64,000 nt of DNA from Hansschlegelia beijingensis (GTDB taxonomy: Bacteria; Pseudomonadota; Alphaproteobacteria; Rhizobiales; Methylopilaceae). The DNA lies in contig NZ_JACIDR010000006.1 of the NCBI RefSeq assembly GCF_014196425.1, positions 62,001-126,000 on the forward strand, read 5' to 3'. The notes beneath the pieces are model-generated. The model was not told the origin of the DNA. It saw only the letters and a program-made list of their open reading frames with translations, and ran no database searches. A program made the translations under genes and the position numbers. Shown here piece by piece: positions 26,947 through 36,623 of the stretch (positions are counted from its first letter, which is position 1; the number at the start of each line of letters is the position of its first letter).

Positions 26947-28437
26947 ATGGCCCTCGCTGATTCCCTCGCCCGCCGACTGCTCGAGCCCGAGCCCGCCTAT
27001 CGGCAGGCGCCGAACAACATCGAGGCCGAGCAAGCGCTGCTCGGCGCGGTTCTGGTCAACAACGACGCCTTCTGGCGGGTGTCGGACTTCCTGCAGCCCG
27101 ACCACTTCTACGAGGGTCTTCACCAGCGCATCTATGAGATCGTCGCCACCCTGGTGCGCGCCGGCAAGGCCGCGACCCCGGTCACGATCAAGACCTTCCT
27201 GCCGTCCGACCTCGACCTCGGCGGGCTGAGCGTCGCGCAGTACCTCGCGCGTCTGGCGGCGGAGGCGACCACCGTCATCAACGCGGAGGATTACGGGCGG
27301 ACGATCTACGATCTCGCGCTGCGCCGTTCGCTGATCGGCATCGGCGAGGACGTCGTGAACGTGGCCTACGACGCGCCCGTCGACATGCCGCCCCGACAGC
27401 AGATCGAGGACGCCGAGCGCAAGCTGTTCGAGCTCGCCGAGAACGGCCGCTACGACGGCGGCTTCCAGACCTTCTCCAACGCGCTGAAGACCGCGGTCGA
27501 CATGGCCGCGAGCGCCTACAAGCGCGACGGCGGCCTCTCGGGCATCGCGACCGGGCTCGACGACCTCGACCGGCTGATGGGCGGGCTGCAGGCCTCCGAC
27601 CTCATCGTCCTCGCCGGCCGTCCCGGCATGGGCAAGACGTCGCTCGCCACCAACATCGCCTACAACATCGCCAAGGCCTACCAGAGCGAGACCCAGCCGG
27701 ACGGCCGCGCCAAGACGGTCAATGGCGGCATCGTGGGCTTCTTCTCGCTCGAAATGTCCGCAGAGCAGCTGGCAACCCGAATCATCGCCGAGCAGGCCGA
27801 GATCTCGTCCTCGAAGATCCGGCGCGGCTCGATCGACGAGCGCGACTTCTTCAAGCTCACCGAAGCGGTCGCCGAGATGCAGCGCGCGCCGCTTTTCATC
27901 GACGAGACCGGCGGCCTGTCGATCGCCCAGCTCGCCGCCCGCGCCCGAAGGCTCAAGCGCTCCAAGGGGCTCGATCTTCTGGTGGTCGACTATCTCCAGC
28001 TGCTGTCCGGCTCGGCCAAGCGCGGCGAGAACCGCGTGCAGGAGATGACCGAGATCACGACCGGCATGAAGGCGCTCGCCAAGGAGCTCGCCGTGCCGAT
28101 CATCGCGCTGTCGCAGCTCTCCCGACAGGTGGAGAGCCGCGATGACAAGCGTCCTCAGCTCTCCGACCTGCGCGAATCCGGCTCGATCGAGCAGGACGCC
28201 GACGTCGTGCTGTTCGTGTACCGCGAAGAGTATTACGTGAAGAACAAGAAACCGCGCGAAGGCACGCCAGAGTTTGATCAGTGGCTGACGGAAATGGAGA
28301 ACGTGAGCGGCAAGGCCGAGGTGATCATCGGCAAGCAGAGGCATGGTCCGACAGGCACGGTCGAGCTGCAGTTCGAAGCCGAGTTCACGCGGTTCGGGAA
28401 TCTCGCTCAGACCGACCATCTGCCGGAGCAGATGTGA
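26947..28437 (+). CDS. dnaB: Replicative DNA helicase
   Basis: DnaB is the hexameric fork helicase. The 496-residue protein has the N-terminal primase-interacting domain (PNNIEAEQALLGAVL), Walker A GRPGMGKTSLA, and the RecA-like core with LDLLVVDYLQLL and the ISQL-type ALSQLSRQVE motif. No intein interrupts the P-loop or other motifs. Its stop overlaps the alr start (GTGA). Confidence 0.96.
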   Translation: MALADSLARRLLEPEPAYRQAPNNIEAEQALLGAVLVNNDAFWRVSDFLQPDHFYEGLHQRIYEIVATLVRAGKAATPVTIKTFLPSDLDLGGLSVAQYLARLAAEATTVINAEDYGRTIYDLALRRSLIGIGEDVVNVAYDAPVDMPPRQQIEDAERKLFELAENGRYDGGFQTFSNALKTAVDMAASAYKRDGGLSGIATGLDDLDRLMGGLQASDLIVLAGRPGMGKTSLATNIAYNIAKAYQSETQPDGRAKTVNGGIVGFFSLEMSAEQLATRIIAEQAEISSSKIRRGSIDERDFFKLTEAVAEMQRAPLFIDETGGLSIAQLAARARRLKRSKGLDLLVVDYLQLLSGSAKRGENRVQEMTEITTGMKALAKELAVPIIALSQLSRQVESRDDKRPQLSDLRESGSIEQDADVVLFVYREEYYVKNKKPREGTPEFDQWLTEMENVSGKAEVIIGKQRHGPTGTVELQFEAEFTRFGNLAQTDHLPEQM

Positions 28438-29546
28438 CCGCAGGCTGCGCCGGCGGACGTCTGACGATCGATCTCCGGGCCCTTCAGGACAATTGGCGCG
28501 CGCTGGCTGCCCTTGCGCCCCACAGCGAATGCGCCGCGGTCGTCAAGGCCGACGCCTACGGGATCGGACTGCCGCAGGCCGTCAGCGCGCTGACGCGCGC
28601 AGGCGCGCGCACCTTCTTCGTCGCGCATCTTCACGAAGCGACGGCGGCGCGCGCCGCCGCGCCCGACGCCGTCATCTATGTGCTGAACGGCCTGCCGCCG
28701 GGAACTGCTTCCGACTACGCGGCCGCTCGCGCGCGGCCCGTGCTCGGCTCGGCCGAAGAGATCGCGGAATGGGCTGACTTCGCGGCGGAGACCGGGGCGG
28801 ACGCTTCGGCGGCGATCCATCTCGACACCGGGATGACCCGGCTCGGTCTGTCTCCCGCGGAGGCGCGCGCGATGTTCGCTTCAGGCGGGCCTGGCTTTCG
28901 CCCCTCTCTGCTGATGAGCCATCTGGCGTGCGCGGACGAGCCGGATCGGGCGGAGACGGAGCGCCAGCGCGCGCTCTTCGCCGAGTTGCGGGCGCTCGCC
29001 CCCGACGTCCCCGCAAGCCTCGCGAACTCGGCCGGGACCCTGCTGGGCAGGACCGAAAGCGGCGATCTGGCCTTCGACCTTCGGCGGCCGGGCGTGTCGC
29101 TATACGGATCGAACCCGATCCACGGGGGGTCTGTGCGCCTGAAGCCGGTGGTCCGTATCGAGGCCCGCGTCATCCAGCTGCGGCAGGTCCCTGCCGGCAC
29201 CGCCGTCGGCTATGGCGGCGTCGAGACGACGCGGCGCCCGACGACGCTGGCGATCCTCTCTGTGGGGTATGCGGACGGCATTTTCCGCGCGGCCGGCGGG
29301 GCCGACGACGCCCGCGGCGCCTCGGCCTATGTGGGCGAGATTCCCTGTCCCTATGTCGGTCGCATCTCGATGGACCTGATCGCCATCGACGTCACGGACG
29401 TTCCCGAAGGCGCGTTGAAGCGCGGCGACTGGGTCGAGATGCTCGGCGACCATGTGGGCGTCGACGATCTCGCGCGCGCGTCCGGCACGATCGGCTATGA
29501 GGTGCTGACCGCGCTCGGCAGGCGTCACGAGCGGCGGTACGCCTGA
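28434..29546 (+). CDS. alr: Alanine racemase
   Basis: This PLP enzyme makes D-alanine for peptidoglycan. The 370-residue protein has the PLP lysine at Lys38 in AAVVKADAYGIG, the MSHLACADEP segment, the second-base tyrosine region ILSVGYADGI and the GRISMDLIAIDVT motif. The GTG start at 28434 overlaps the dnaB stop. The frame runs open upstream through dnaB but in another phase, so the coupled GTG is preferred. Confidence 0.95.
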   Translation: MTAGCAGGRLTIDLRALQDNWRALAALAPHSECAAVVKADAYGIGLPQAVSALTRAGARTFFVAHLHEATAARAAAPDAVIYVLNGLPPGTASDYAAARARPVLGSAEEIAEWADFAAETGADASAAIHLDTGMTRLGLSPAEARAMFASGGPGFRPSLLMSHLACADEPDRAETERQRALFAELRALAPDVPASLANSAGTLLGRTESGDLAFDLRRPGVSLYGSNPIHGGSVRLKPVVRIEARVIQLRQVPAGTAVGYGGVETTRRPTTLAILSVGYADGIFRAAGGADDARGASAYVGEIPCPYVGRISMDLIAIDVTDVPEGALKRGDWVEMLGDHVGVDDLARASGTIGYEVLTALGRRHERRYA

Positions 29547-29550
29547 GCCT

Positions 29551-30951
29551 ATGGTCCGCGCCAAACCCGCCTTCGTTTGCCAGTCATGCGGCGCCGTCCA
29601 CAACCGGTGGTCGGGCAAGTGCGACGCCTGCGGCGCCTGGAACTCGATCGTCCAGGAAGCCGCATCGGCGCCCCTGCCCGGGGTTTCGACCTCGCGCGGC
29701 CTCGGACGCGGGCGGGTCGTGGTGCTGGAGGGTCTTTCGGGCGCGCCGGACGAGGCGCCGCGCCTCGCATCGGGCATGGCCGAACTGGACCGCGTCACCG
29801 GCGGCGGCTTCGTGGTCGGCTCGATCCTGCTGCTCGGCGGCGATCCGGGAATCGGCAAGTCGACCCTGCTGTTGCAGGCGAGCGCCGCGCTCGCCAACGC
29901 CGGCCACCGGGTGGTCTATGTCTCGGGCGAAGAGGCGGCCGCGCAGGTGCGGCTGCGCGCGCAGCGGCTCGGGCTCGGCGACGCCCCGGTCGCGCTCGCG
30001 GCCGAGACCTGCGTCGAGGACATCCTGGCGACGCTGAGGGAAGGCCCGACCCCGCGTCTCGTGATCCTCGACTCGATCCAGACGCTCTGGACCGGCCAAG
30101 CCGAATCCGCGCCCGGCACCGTCACGCAGGTGCGCGCCTCGGCCCAGGCCCTGATCCGTTACGCCAAGACCACCGGCGCCTGCGTGATCCTCGTCGGCCA
30201 CGTCACCAAGGACGGCCAGATCGCGGGTCCGCGAGTGGTCGAGCACATGGTCGACGCCGTGCTGTCCTTCGAGGGCGACGCCGGGCGCGACTTCCGCATC
30301 CTGCGCGCCCAGAAGAACCGTTTTGGCCCGACCGACGAGATCGGGGTTTTCGCGATGACCGGCGGAGGCCTCGAGGAGGTGCGGAACCCCTCGGCGCTAT
30401 TCCTCGGCGACCGCGAGCCCGACGCGCCGGGCGCGGCGGTGCTGGCGGCCCTGGAGGGATCACGGCCCCTGCTGGTCGAGATCCAGGCGCTGGTCGTGCC
30501 GTCCAGCCTCGGCACGCCGCGGCGCGCCGTCGTCGGCTGGGACAGCGCGCGGCTCGCGATGGTGCTTGCGGTCCTCGAGGCGCGGTGCGGCGTGCGGCTC
30601 GGCCAGCACGACGTGCATCTCGCGGTCGCGGGCGGACTGCGCGTGCAGGAGCCGGCCGCCGACCTCGCGGTCGCGGCCGCCCTGGTGTCGTCGCTGATGG
30701 GCGCCCCTCTGCCCGTCGACGCCGTGTTCTTCGGCGAGATCGGCCTCACCGGCGCGGTGCGTCCGGTGGCGCATCCGGGACCGCGCCTGCGCGAGGCGGC
30801 GCGGCTCGGTTTCAAGCGCGCGGCGCTGCCGCCCTCGGCCGCGGAAGCGGCGCAGGAAGCCGGCGTCGCCGCCCTCTCGGTCGCCACTCTGGACGCGCTC
30901 GTCGCCCGTCTCGCCGCCCGCGCGGACGGCGCCGGCATGAAAGGCGCGTGA
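29551..30951 (+). CDS. radA: DNA repair protein RadA
   Basis: RadA is a RecA-like ATPase that drives branch migration in recombination. The 466-residue protein has an N-terminal zinc finger (Cys10, Cys13, Cys24, Cys27), Walker A GGDPGIGKSTLL, the RadA motif KNRFG and a C-terminal Lon-protease-like domain (GLRVQEPAADLAVAAALVSS). It starts four bases after alr, consistent with one transcript. Confidence 0.96.
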   Translation: MVRAKPAFVCQSCGAVHNRWSGKCDACGAWNSIVQEAASAPLPGVSTSRGLGRGRVVVLEGLSGAPDEAPRLASGMAELDRVTGGGFVVGSILLLGGDPGIGKSTLLLQASAALANAGHRVVYVSGEEAAAQVRLRAQRLGLGDAPVALAAETCVEDILATLREGPTPRLVILDSIQTLWTGQAESAPGTVTQVRASAQALIRYAKTTGACVILVGHVTKDGQIAGPRVVEHMVDAVLSFEGDAGRDFRILRAQKNRFGPTDEIGVFAMTGGGLEEVRNPSALFLGDREPDAPGAAVLAALEGSRPLLVEIQALVVPSSLGTPRRAVVGWDSARLAMVLAVLEARCGVRLGQHDVHLAVAGGLRVQEPAADLAVAAALVSSLMGAPLPVDAVFFGEIGLTGAVRPVAHPGPRLREAARLGFKRAALPPSAAEAAQEAGVAALSVATLDALVARLAARADGAGMKGA

Positions 30952-31033
30952 CGGCGGCGGACGCTCGCGTTATAGAGGGCCGCGCCCGCCCACGGGGCAC
31001 TGCACAGACTTCGGCGCGAGTTCGGCCCCTCGT

Positions 31034-31696
31034 ATGACCATCACGCTTCTGGACGTCATCCTGCTCGCCGTCATGCTGATCTCGGCGGCTCTGGCGATGG
31101 TGCGCGGCTTCACGCGCGAGGTGCTGTCGATCGCGTCCTGGGTCGCGGCGGCCGCGGCGACGTTCTATTTCTTCGAGCCGGCGCGCGCGCTCGCCCGCGA
31201 ATACATCCACGTGAGGCCGCCGCAGATCGCCGACGTGATCGGCGCGGGCGTGGTGTTCATCGTGGTGCTTCTCGTGGTGTCCTTCATCACGATGAAGATC
31301 TCCGACGCCATCCTAGACAGCCGGGTCGGCCCGGTGGACCGGGTGCTGGGCTTCATCTTCGGCGCCGCGCGCGGCCTGCTGCTGGTGGTCGTCGCCTTCC
31401 TGTTTTTCACATGGCTGGTCCCCGAGAGCGGACAGCCCGAGTGGTTCAAGACGGCGCAGTCCAAGCCTATATTGCAGGACGCGGGCCAGAAGTTGCTGGC
31501 CATGTTGCCGGAAGACCCTGAGAGCGCCATCCTGCAGAAGCTGAAGCATCGGGACGGCTCCGGAGACGCTGCGAACCCCGCCGCGCCCCCTCCGGCGGAC
31601 GCCGCCCCGGCGCCGGACGACAGTCAGGACGTGAGCCCGGCCGACAGGCAGGGCCTGAACAAGCTGCTGGATCAGGACGCGAAGCCGCAACGATAA
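31034..31696 (+). CDS. cvpA: CvpA family membrane protein
   Basis: The 220-residue protein has four membrane segments in the first 130 residues and the CvpA-type FTREVLSIASWVAAA stretch near residue 25. It is followed by a Pro/Ala-rich soluble tail. The family is linked to colicin V production and envelope stress in enterobacteria; the biochemical role is unclear. It stands immediately ahead of purF, the conserved arrangement. Confidence 0.88.
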   Translation: MTITLLDVILLAVMLISAALAMVRGFTREVLSIASWVAAAAATFYFFEPARALAREYIHVRPPQIADVIGAGVVFIVVLLVVSFITMKISDAILDSRVGPVDRVLGFIFGAARGLLLVVVAFLFFTWLVPESGQPEWFKTAQSKPILQDAGQKLLAMLPEDPESAILQKLKHRDGSGDAANPAAPPPADAAPAPDDSQDVSPADRQGLNKLLDQDAKPQR

Positions 31697-31750
31697 CGGC
31701 GGCCCTGCGTTCGGAAATGAGGCGGCCCACGCCGCCTCCGGGAGACGGAC

Positions 31751-33238
31751 ATGATGATCGGAACCCCGCCCGCGGCAGAGTTCGACGCGCAAGACGCGTT
31801 CGATCTCGATAGCGACCGGCTGCGCGAAGAGTGCGGCGTCTTCGGCGTCTTCGGACATCCCGAAGCTGCGGCGCTCACGGCGCTCGGCCTTCACGCCCTT
31901 CAGCATCGCGGGCAGGAAGCCGCAGGCATCGTCAGCTTCGACGGCGCCAGGTTCCACGCCGAGCGACGTCTGGGGCTGGTCGGCGACCACTTCTCCGACG
32001 CCAGGGTCATCGCCCGGCTGCCGGGCCGCTCCGCGATCGGCCACAACCGCTACTCGACGACCGGCGAGACGATCCTCCGAAACGTCCAGCCGCTGTTCGC
32101 CGAACTCGACGCCGGCGGCCTCGCGGTCGCCCATAACGGCAACCTCACCAACGCTCTCACGCTCCGCAAGGAGCTCGTACGGGCCGGCGCCATCTGCCAG
32201 TCGACCTCCGACACCGAGGTCATCCTTCATCTGGTGGCGCAGAGCCGGCGTCCCCGGCTGATCGACCGGTTCGTCAACGCGCTGCGCGAGATCGAGGGCG
32301 CCTACGCGCTGGTGTCTCTGTTCGACGGCAAGCTGATCGGCGCCCGCGATCCGCTCGGCATTCGCCCGTTGATCCTCGGCGAGCTCGACGGCTGCCACAT
32401 CCTGACGTCCGAGACCTGCGCGCTCGACATCATCGGCGCCAAATACGTCCGCGACATCGAGAACGGCGAAGTGGTCGTGATCTCGGAGACTGGCGTGCAG
32501 TCGCTGAGGCCGTTCCCGCCGCAGAAGATGCGGCCCTGCATCTTCGAGTTCGTATATTTCGCCCGCCCCGACTCCATCGTTCAGGGCAAGTCGGTCTACG
32601 AAGTCCGCAAGCAGATGGGCGTCGAGCTCGCCCGCGAGTCGATGCCCGAGGCCGACGTCATCGTGCCGGTCCCTGATTCGGGCGTGCCGGCGGCGATCGG
32701 CTTCAGCCAGGAGAGCGGCATCCCGTTCGAGCTCGGCATCATCCGAAACCACTATGTCGGGCGCACGTTCATCCAGCCGACCCAGGGCGTCCGGGAGCTC
32801 GGCGTGCGGATGAAGCACAACGCCAACCGGTCCCAGGTCGAAGGCAAGCGCATCGTGCTCGTCGACGACAGCCTCGTCCGGGGCACCACCTCGGTGAAGA
32901 TCGTCAAGATGATGCGGGACGCCGGCGCGACGGAGGTGCATTTCCGCCTCGCCTGCCCGCCGATCACCCATTCCGACTATTACGGCATCGACACGCCCGA
33001 GCGCGAAAAGCTCCTCGCCGCCACACACACGCTCGAGCAGATGCGCGAGTTCATCGGCGCTGACAGCCTCGCCTTCCTGTCCGTCGACGGCCTCTACCGG
33101 GCCATGGGTTACGAAGGCCGCGACGAGACCCGCCCGCAGTTCACCGACCACTGCTTCACGGGCGACTATCCGACCCTGCTGACCGATCTGATGGGCGAGG
33201 CGCCGCGGCAGCTCTCGCTGATCGCAGAGGCGAGCTGA
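31751..33238 (+). CDS. purF: Amidophosphoribosyltransferase
   Basis: PurF makes phosphoribosylamine from PRPP and glutamine, the first step of purine synthesis. The 495-residue protein has a short propeptide and the N-terminal nucleophile Cys28 (REECGVFGVFG), exposed after cleavage. The glutaminase domain has GHNRYSTTG, and the PRPP loop is IVLVDDSLVRGTT. Two ATGs (31751 and 31754) stand side by side; the first is taken. Confidence 0.95.
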   Translation: MMIGTPPAAEFDAQDAFDLDSDRLREECGVFGVFGHPEAAALTALGLHALQHRGQEAAGIVSFDGARFHAERRLGLVGDHFSDARVIARLPGRSAIGHNRYSTTGETILRNVQPLFAELDAGGLAVAHNGNLTNALTLRKELVRAGAICQSTSDTEVILHLVAQSRRPRLIDRFVNALREIEGAYALVSLFDGKLIGARDPLGIRPLILGELDGCHILTSETCALDIIGAKYVRDIENGEVVVISETGVQSLRPFPPQKMRPCIFEFVYFARPDSIVQGKSVYEVRKQMGVELARESMPEADVIVPVPDSGVPAAIGFSQESGIPFELGIIRNHYVGRTFIQPTQGVRELGVRMKHNANRSQVEGKRIVLVDDSLVRGTTSVKIVKMMRDAGATEVHFRLACPPITHSDYYGIDTPEREKLLAATHTLEQMREFIGADSLAFLSVDGLYRAMGYEGRDETRPQFTDHCFTGDYPTLLTDLMGEAPRQLSLIAEAS

Positions 33239-33248
33239 GGGGTCGTGC

Positions 33249-33271
33249 GCTCCCGGTTCTGACCCGGGAGC
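33249..33271 (+). terminator. Weak terminator-like hairpin after purF
   Basis: GCTCCCGG (33249-33256) pairs with CCGGGAGC (33264-33271) around a seven-base loop, just after the purF stop. No T-run follows, so efficient intrinsic termination is doubtful. Confidence 0.35.
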
Positions 33272-33396
33272 AGGACGCCCGCTGATCAGAAATGTGCGCC
33301 CGCCGCAGGTACTAATCCTCTGGTCGTTGCGCTATTGGGTTCCGGCTCCAAGGCCGGGACGAAAGCTTGCGGTCCCGGCGCCCGCAGGATTCTCCG

Positions 33397-34146
33397 ATGT
33401 CGTCTGAAAAACCCCTGTCCGGCCGCGTCGCGGTCGTCACCGGCGCCACGCGCGGCATCGGGTTCGCCACCGCGCTGGCGCTCGGCCGCGCCGGCGCTCA
33501 CGTCGTGGCCACCGGACGCACGCAGGGCGGGCTCGAGGAGCTCGACGACGCCATCAAGGCGGATGGCGGCTCGACGACGCTCGCGCCGTTCGACCTTACG
33601 GACTTTGACGCGATCGACCGGCTGGGCGGCGCCCTCTATGAGCGGTTCGGCAAGCTCGACATCCTGGTCGGGAACGCCGGGGTGCTGGGCCCCCTCTCCC
33701 CGCTGGGCCATGTCGACCCGAAGGACTGGGATCGCGCGATCGCGGTCAACCTGACGGCCAACTGGCGGCTGATCCGTTCGCTCGACCCGCTTCTGAGGGC
33801 TTCCGACGCCGGGCGCGTCGTGTTCCTGACGTCCGGCGCGGCTCACAACGACCGCGCCTATTGGGGTCCCTACGCGGTGACCAAGGCGGGACTCGAGGCG
33901 CTCGCGCGCTCCTATGCGGCCGAGACGATCAACCACACGCCGGTGCGCGTGAATCTGGTCAATCCCGGGCCGCTCGCGACCGCGATGCGGGCTCGCGCGA
34001 TGCCCGGCGAGGATCAGGCGACGCTCAGAAAGCCCGCCGACCTCGCGCCGAAGATCCTTGAGCTTTGCCGCCCGGAATGGACCGAGACCGCCAGGCTCTA
34101 TGATTTCCCGAGCGACACCCTGAAGAGCTTCCGCGGCCCCGAATAG
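33397..34146 (+). CDS. SDR-family NAD(P)-dependent oxidoreductase
   Basis: This 249-residue short-chain dehydrogenase has the cofactor motif TGATRGIGFATALA at about residue 16, VGNAGVLGPLSPLG and the catalytic YAVTKAG tyrosine/lysine pair. The substrate is not evident. The start is the ATG at 33397; a longer frame to 33367 adds ten Arg/Ser-rich residues. An SDR after purF is a recurrent neighbour in Hyphomicrobiales. It converges on der. Confidence 0.85.
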   Translation: MSSEKPLSGRVAVVTGATRGIGFATALALGRAGAHVVATGRTQGGLEELDDAIKADGGSTTLAPFDLTDFDAIDRLGGALYERFGKLDILVGNAGVLGPLSPLGHVDPKDWDRAIAVNLTANWRLIRSLDPLLRASDAGRVVFLTSGAAHNDRAYWGPYAVTKAGLEALARSYAAETINHTPVRVNLVNPGPLATAMRARAMPGEDQATLRKPADLAPKILELCRPEWTETARLYDFPSDTLKSFRGPE

Positions 34147-34158
34147 ACCGCGGAGAGC

Positions 34159-35514
34159 TCACTTCTTGTCGTAGGGGTTCTCCGGCGTCCGGAAGCTGAG
34201 CCGGATCGGGACCCCCGGCAGGTCGAACGTCTCCCGCAGCCCGTTCACCAGATAGCGCACATAGGACTCGGGCAGTTCGTTCGTCCGGGTGCCGAACAGC
34301 ACGAAGGACGGCGGGCGCGCCTTCGCCTGCGTGCCATAGCGCAGCTTGATCCGCTTGCCCGCGACGGCGGGCGGCGGATGACGCTCCAGCGTCGCTTCCA
34401 GCCAGCGATTGAGCGCGGCCGTCGAGATGCGCCTGTTCCAGACCTCGTGAGTCTTGACGACCGCCGCCATCAGGCGGTCCACGCCCTCGCCGGTTTCGGC
34501 GGACAGCGGCGCGATCAGGGCGCCCTTGACCTGCGGCAGCAGGCGATCGAGCGCCTCCCGCGCCCGCGCGAGGGCGGGTCCGCGATCGTCAACCAGGTCC
34601 CACTTGTTGAGTCCGAACACCAGCGCCCTGCCCTCGCGCGCGACGAGGTCGGCGATCGAGAGGTCCTGCTTCTCGAAGGGGGTGGCGGCGTCGAGCAGAA
34701 GGACCACCACCTCGGCGAACTTGATCGAGCGGATCGCGTCCGCGACCGACAGCTTCTCGAGCTTGTCGACGATGCGCGCCTTCTTGCGAAGCCCGGCGGT
34801 GTCCACGAGGCGCACGCGCCGGCCGCGCCATTCCCAGTCGACGGAGACGGAATCGCGGGTGATGCCGGCTTCCGGACCGGTCAGCATCCGCTCGGACCCC
34901 ACGAGCCGGTTGACGAGCGTCGACTTTCCGGCGTTCGGGCGGCCGACGATCGCTATCCGGAGCGGCGCGCCCTCCTCGCTCTCCTCGGCCTCGTCATCGT
35001 CCTGCTCCGGGAAGAACGGGACGAGCGCGTCGTAAAGGTCGCCAAGGCCCTCGCCGTGCTCGGCGGAAATCGGCATCGGATCGCCGAGGCCGAGCGAGTA
35101 GGATTCGTAAGCCCCCTCCATGCCGGCGCGGCCCTCGGCCTTGTTCGCGACCAGGATGACGGGACGTTCCGAGCGCCGGACAAGGTCCGCGAACCGCTCG
35201 TCGTCGGCGGTGAGGCCGGCGCGGCCGTCGATCATGAACAGAACGACGTCGGCCTCGGCGATCGCCGCCTCGGTCTGGGCGCGCATGCGGCCCTCGAGCG
35301 AGCCCTGGTCGGCATGCTCGAGCCCCGCGGTGTCGACGATCCGGAAGACGAGGTCGCCCAGCCGCCCCTCGCCCTCGCGGCGATCGCGGGTCACGCCCGG
35401 GCGATCGTCCACGAGGGCCAGACGCTTGCCGACGAGACGGTTGAACAGCGTCGACTTGCCGACATTGGGTCGGCCGACGATCGCCACGGTGATGCGGGGA
35501 GCAGCTTCGGTCAC
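34159..35514 (-). CDS. der: Ribosome-biogenesis GTPase Der (EngA)
   Basis: Der has two tandem G domains and helps mature the 50S subunit. The 451-residue protein shows [14 protein letters not shown] at residue 11, [14 protein letters not shown] in the second domain, the G3 DTAGL in both, and a C-terminal KH-like domain ([21 protein letters not shown] segment). It follows the yfgM-like gene and a mini-lipoprotein; in most proteobacteria bamB fills that slot. Confidence 0.96.
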   Translation of the reverse strand: MTEAAPRITVAIVGRPNVGKSTLFNRLVGKRLALVDDRPGVTRDRREGEGRLGDLVFRIVDTAGLEHADQGSLEGRMRAQTEAAIAEADVVLFMIDGRAGLTADDERFADLVRRSERPVILVANKAEGRAGMEGAYESYSLGLGDPMPISAEHGEGLGDLYDALVPFFPEQDDDEAEESEEGAPLRIAIVGRPNAGKSTLVNRLVGSERMLTGPEAGITRDSVSVDWEWRGRRVRLVDTAGLRKKARIVDKLEKLSVADAIRSIKFAEVVVLLLDAATPFEKQDLSIADLVAREGRALVFGLNKWDLVDDRGPALARAREALDRLLPQVKGALIAPLSAETGEGVDRLMAAVVKTHEVWNRRISTAALNRWLEATLERHPPPAVAGKRIKLRYGTQAKARPPSFVLFGTRTNELPESYVRYLVNGLRETFDLPGVPIRLSFRTPENPYDKK

Positions 35515-35578
35515 AGGCGGGCGCCCTCCCCGGCGCCGGAACCGCGCGGGAGGCCGGGGGCCGGCCGTGCAGCGGTGG

Positions 35579-35791
35579 TCAGGCGAACTTGATCAGACCG
35601 GCGTCCGGCAGGGCCGAAAGCGGCTGCGGAACCGTGTCGGGCGGCGGCGGCGCGACCTGCGGCACCGGACGCCGCTCGCCCGCCAGCGGGGTCTTCTTCT
35701 CGGCGAACGGGTTCATGCCCGACAGCGTGTCGCAACCCGCGAGCGTGCCGACGACGGACAACGCCAAAGCCAAGCGGAGATACTTTGTCAT
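35579..35791 (-). CDS. 70-residue lipoprotein at the bamB position (candidate truncated BamB)
   Basis: The protein has a lipoprotein signal (VVGTLAGC, lipidated Cys20), then [20 protein letters not shown] and a proline-rich end. The NPFxxKKxxLxGER wording is that of the N-terminus of alphaproteobacterial BamB lipoproteins, and the gene lies between yfgM and der where bamB belongs. The roughly 400-residue beta-propeller is absent: 64 noncoding bases later der begins, and no other frame continues it. It is either a remnant or a functional mini-lipoprotein. The start at 35791 is fixed by the signal peptide; the frame extends upstream without it. Confidence 0.7.
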   Translation of the reverse strand: MTKYLRLALALSVVGTLAGCDTLSGMNPFAEKKTPLAGERRPVPQVAPPPPDTVPQPLSALPDAGLIKFA

Positions 35792-35847
35792 GCGACGGTC
35801 GTTCACGGAAAGGCCCCCAGAGATCGCCGGCGACGCCGGCATGTAGA

Positions 35848-36531
35848 TCAGTCGGTGGTTTTCGCCGGATCGGCCGGCTTTCCGGGCTGAGCTTCGGCCG
35901 GCGGCAGAACCGCCAGCAGAAGATCCGCCCGCTGGCGGACGGAGGCCGGCGCGTCGGCTTGCGAGACCACCGCCTCGAACTGACGCCGGGCTTCGGCGTT
36001 GTCGCCGGCCTTGTACGCCGCCAGGCCCATGGCTTCCCGCGCCAGCGCGCTCCAAGGGCCGCCGGCGGCGAGCCGTTCCGCAAGCCGGCGGACGTCGTCG
36101 AGCGTGCCGATGTCGGCCGCGATATAGGCGCCGCGGATGCGCGCGGCGTCGCGCAGCATCTCGTCGCCGGCGCCGTTCGCAACTTCCTCGTACAGCTTCA
36201 GCGCGCCCGCCTGATCGGACTTCGCGACCTCGTCCGCCTCGCGGAGCTTCGACAGCACCGCGTAGCCGGCCGGCCCGTCGGCGGCGAGCGCCGCGAAGGC
36301 CGCGCGGGCCTCGTCGCTCTTGCCGTCCTGGGCGAGCCTCGAGGCGGCCTCATAGCGATCGCCGGCCTGCTCGGCCTCGCGCGCCTGGTAATACTCGTAG
36401 CCCCGCCAGGCGCCGACGCCGATCACCACCAGAAGCGCGAGCGCGATCAGCAGGACGCCGTAACGGTCCCACAGCTGCTTCAGACGCTCCCGGCGGAGGT
36501 CCTCCTGAACTTCGGTGAAAATATCGGCCAT
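35848..36531 (-). CDS. YfgM-like tetratricopeptide membrane protein
   Basis: This 227-residue protein has a short cytoplasmic N-terminus (MADIFTEVQEDLRRERLKQL), one membrane segment (residues 25-43) and a periplasmic tetratricopeptide region with helical pairs such as YEAASRLAQDGKSDEARAAF. This matches the TPR_21/YfgM family, associated with the Sec translocon and periplasmic chaperones. It starts at the ATG at 36531; the longer frame reads through NnrU in another phase. The mini-lipoprotein follows by 56 bases. Confidence 0.85.
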   Translation of the reverse strand: MADIFTEVQEDLRRERLKQLWDRYGVLLIALALLVVIGVGAWRGYEYYQAREAEQAGDRYEAASRLAQDGKSDEARAAFAALAADGPAGYAVLSKLREADEVAKSDQAGALKLYEEVANGAGDEMLRDAARIRGAYIAADIGTLDDVRRLAERLAAGGPWSALAREAMGLAAYKAGDNAEARRQFEAVVSQADAPASVRQRADLLLAVLPPAEAQPGKPADPAKTTD

Positions 36532-36623
36532 TCGGTCCAGTCGCTCGTCCTGCGGCGCCCCCTCGCGGGTGCGGCGGCACCATAGCGACGCGACTCCGCG
36601 CCCGCAAACGGTTTGGGCGCGGT

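Noticed and set aside
24907..28419. A 1170-codon open frame on the minus strand across the S18-to-dnaB region
   Set aside because: It is antisense to DUF2232, rplI and dnaB, which all have clear family motifs. Its translation is Arg/Asp/Glu/Leu-rich without any domain, the usual shadow of GC-rich codon use.
26947..28437. An intein in dnaB
   Set aside because: The P-loop and the downstream helicase motifs are continuous and the protein has normal length.
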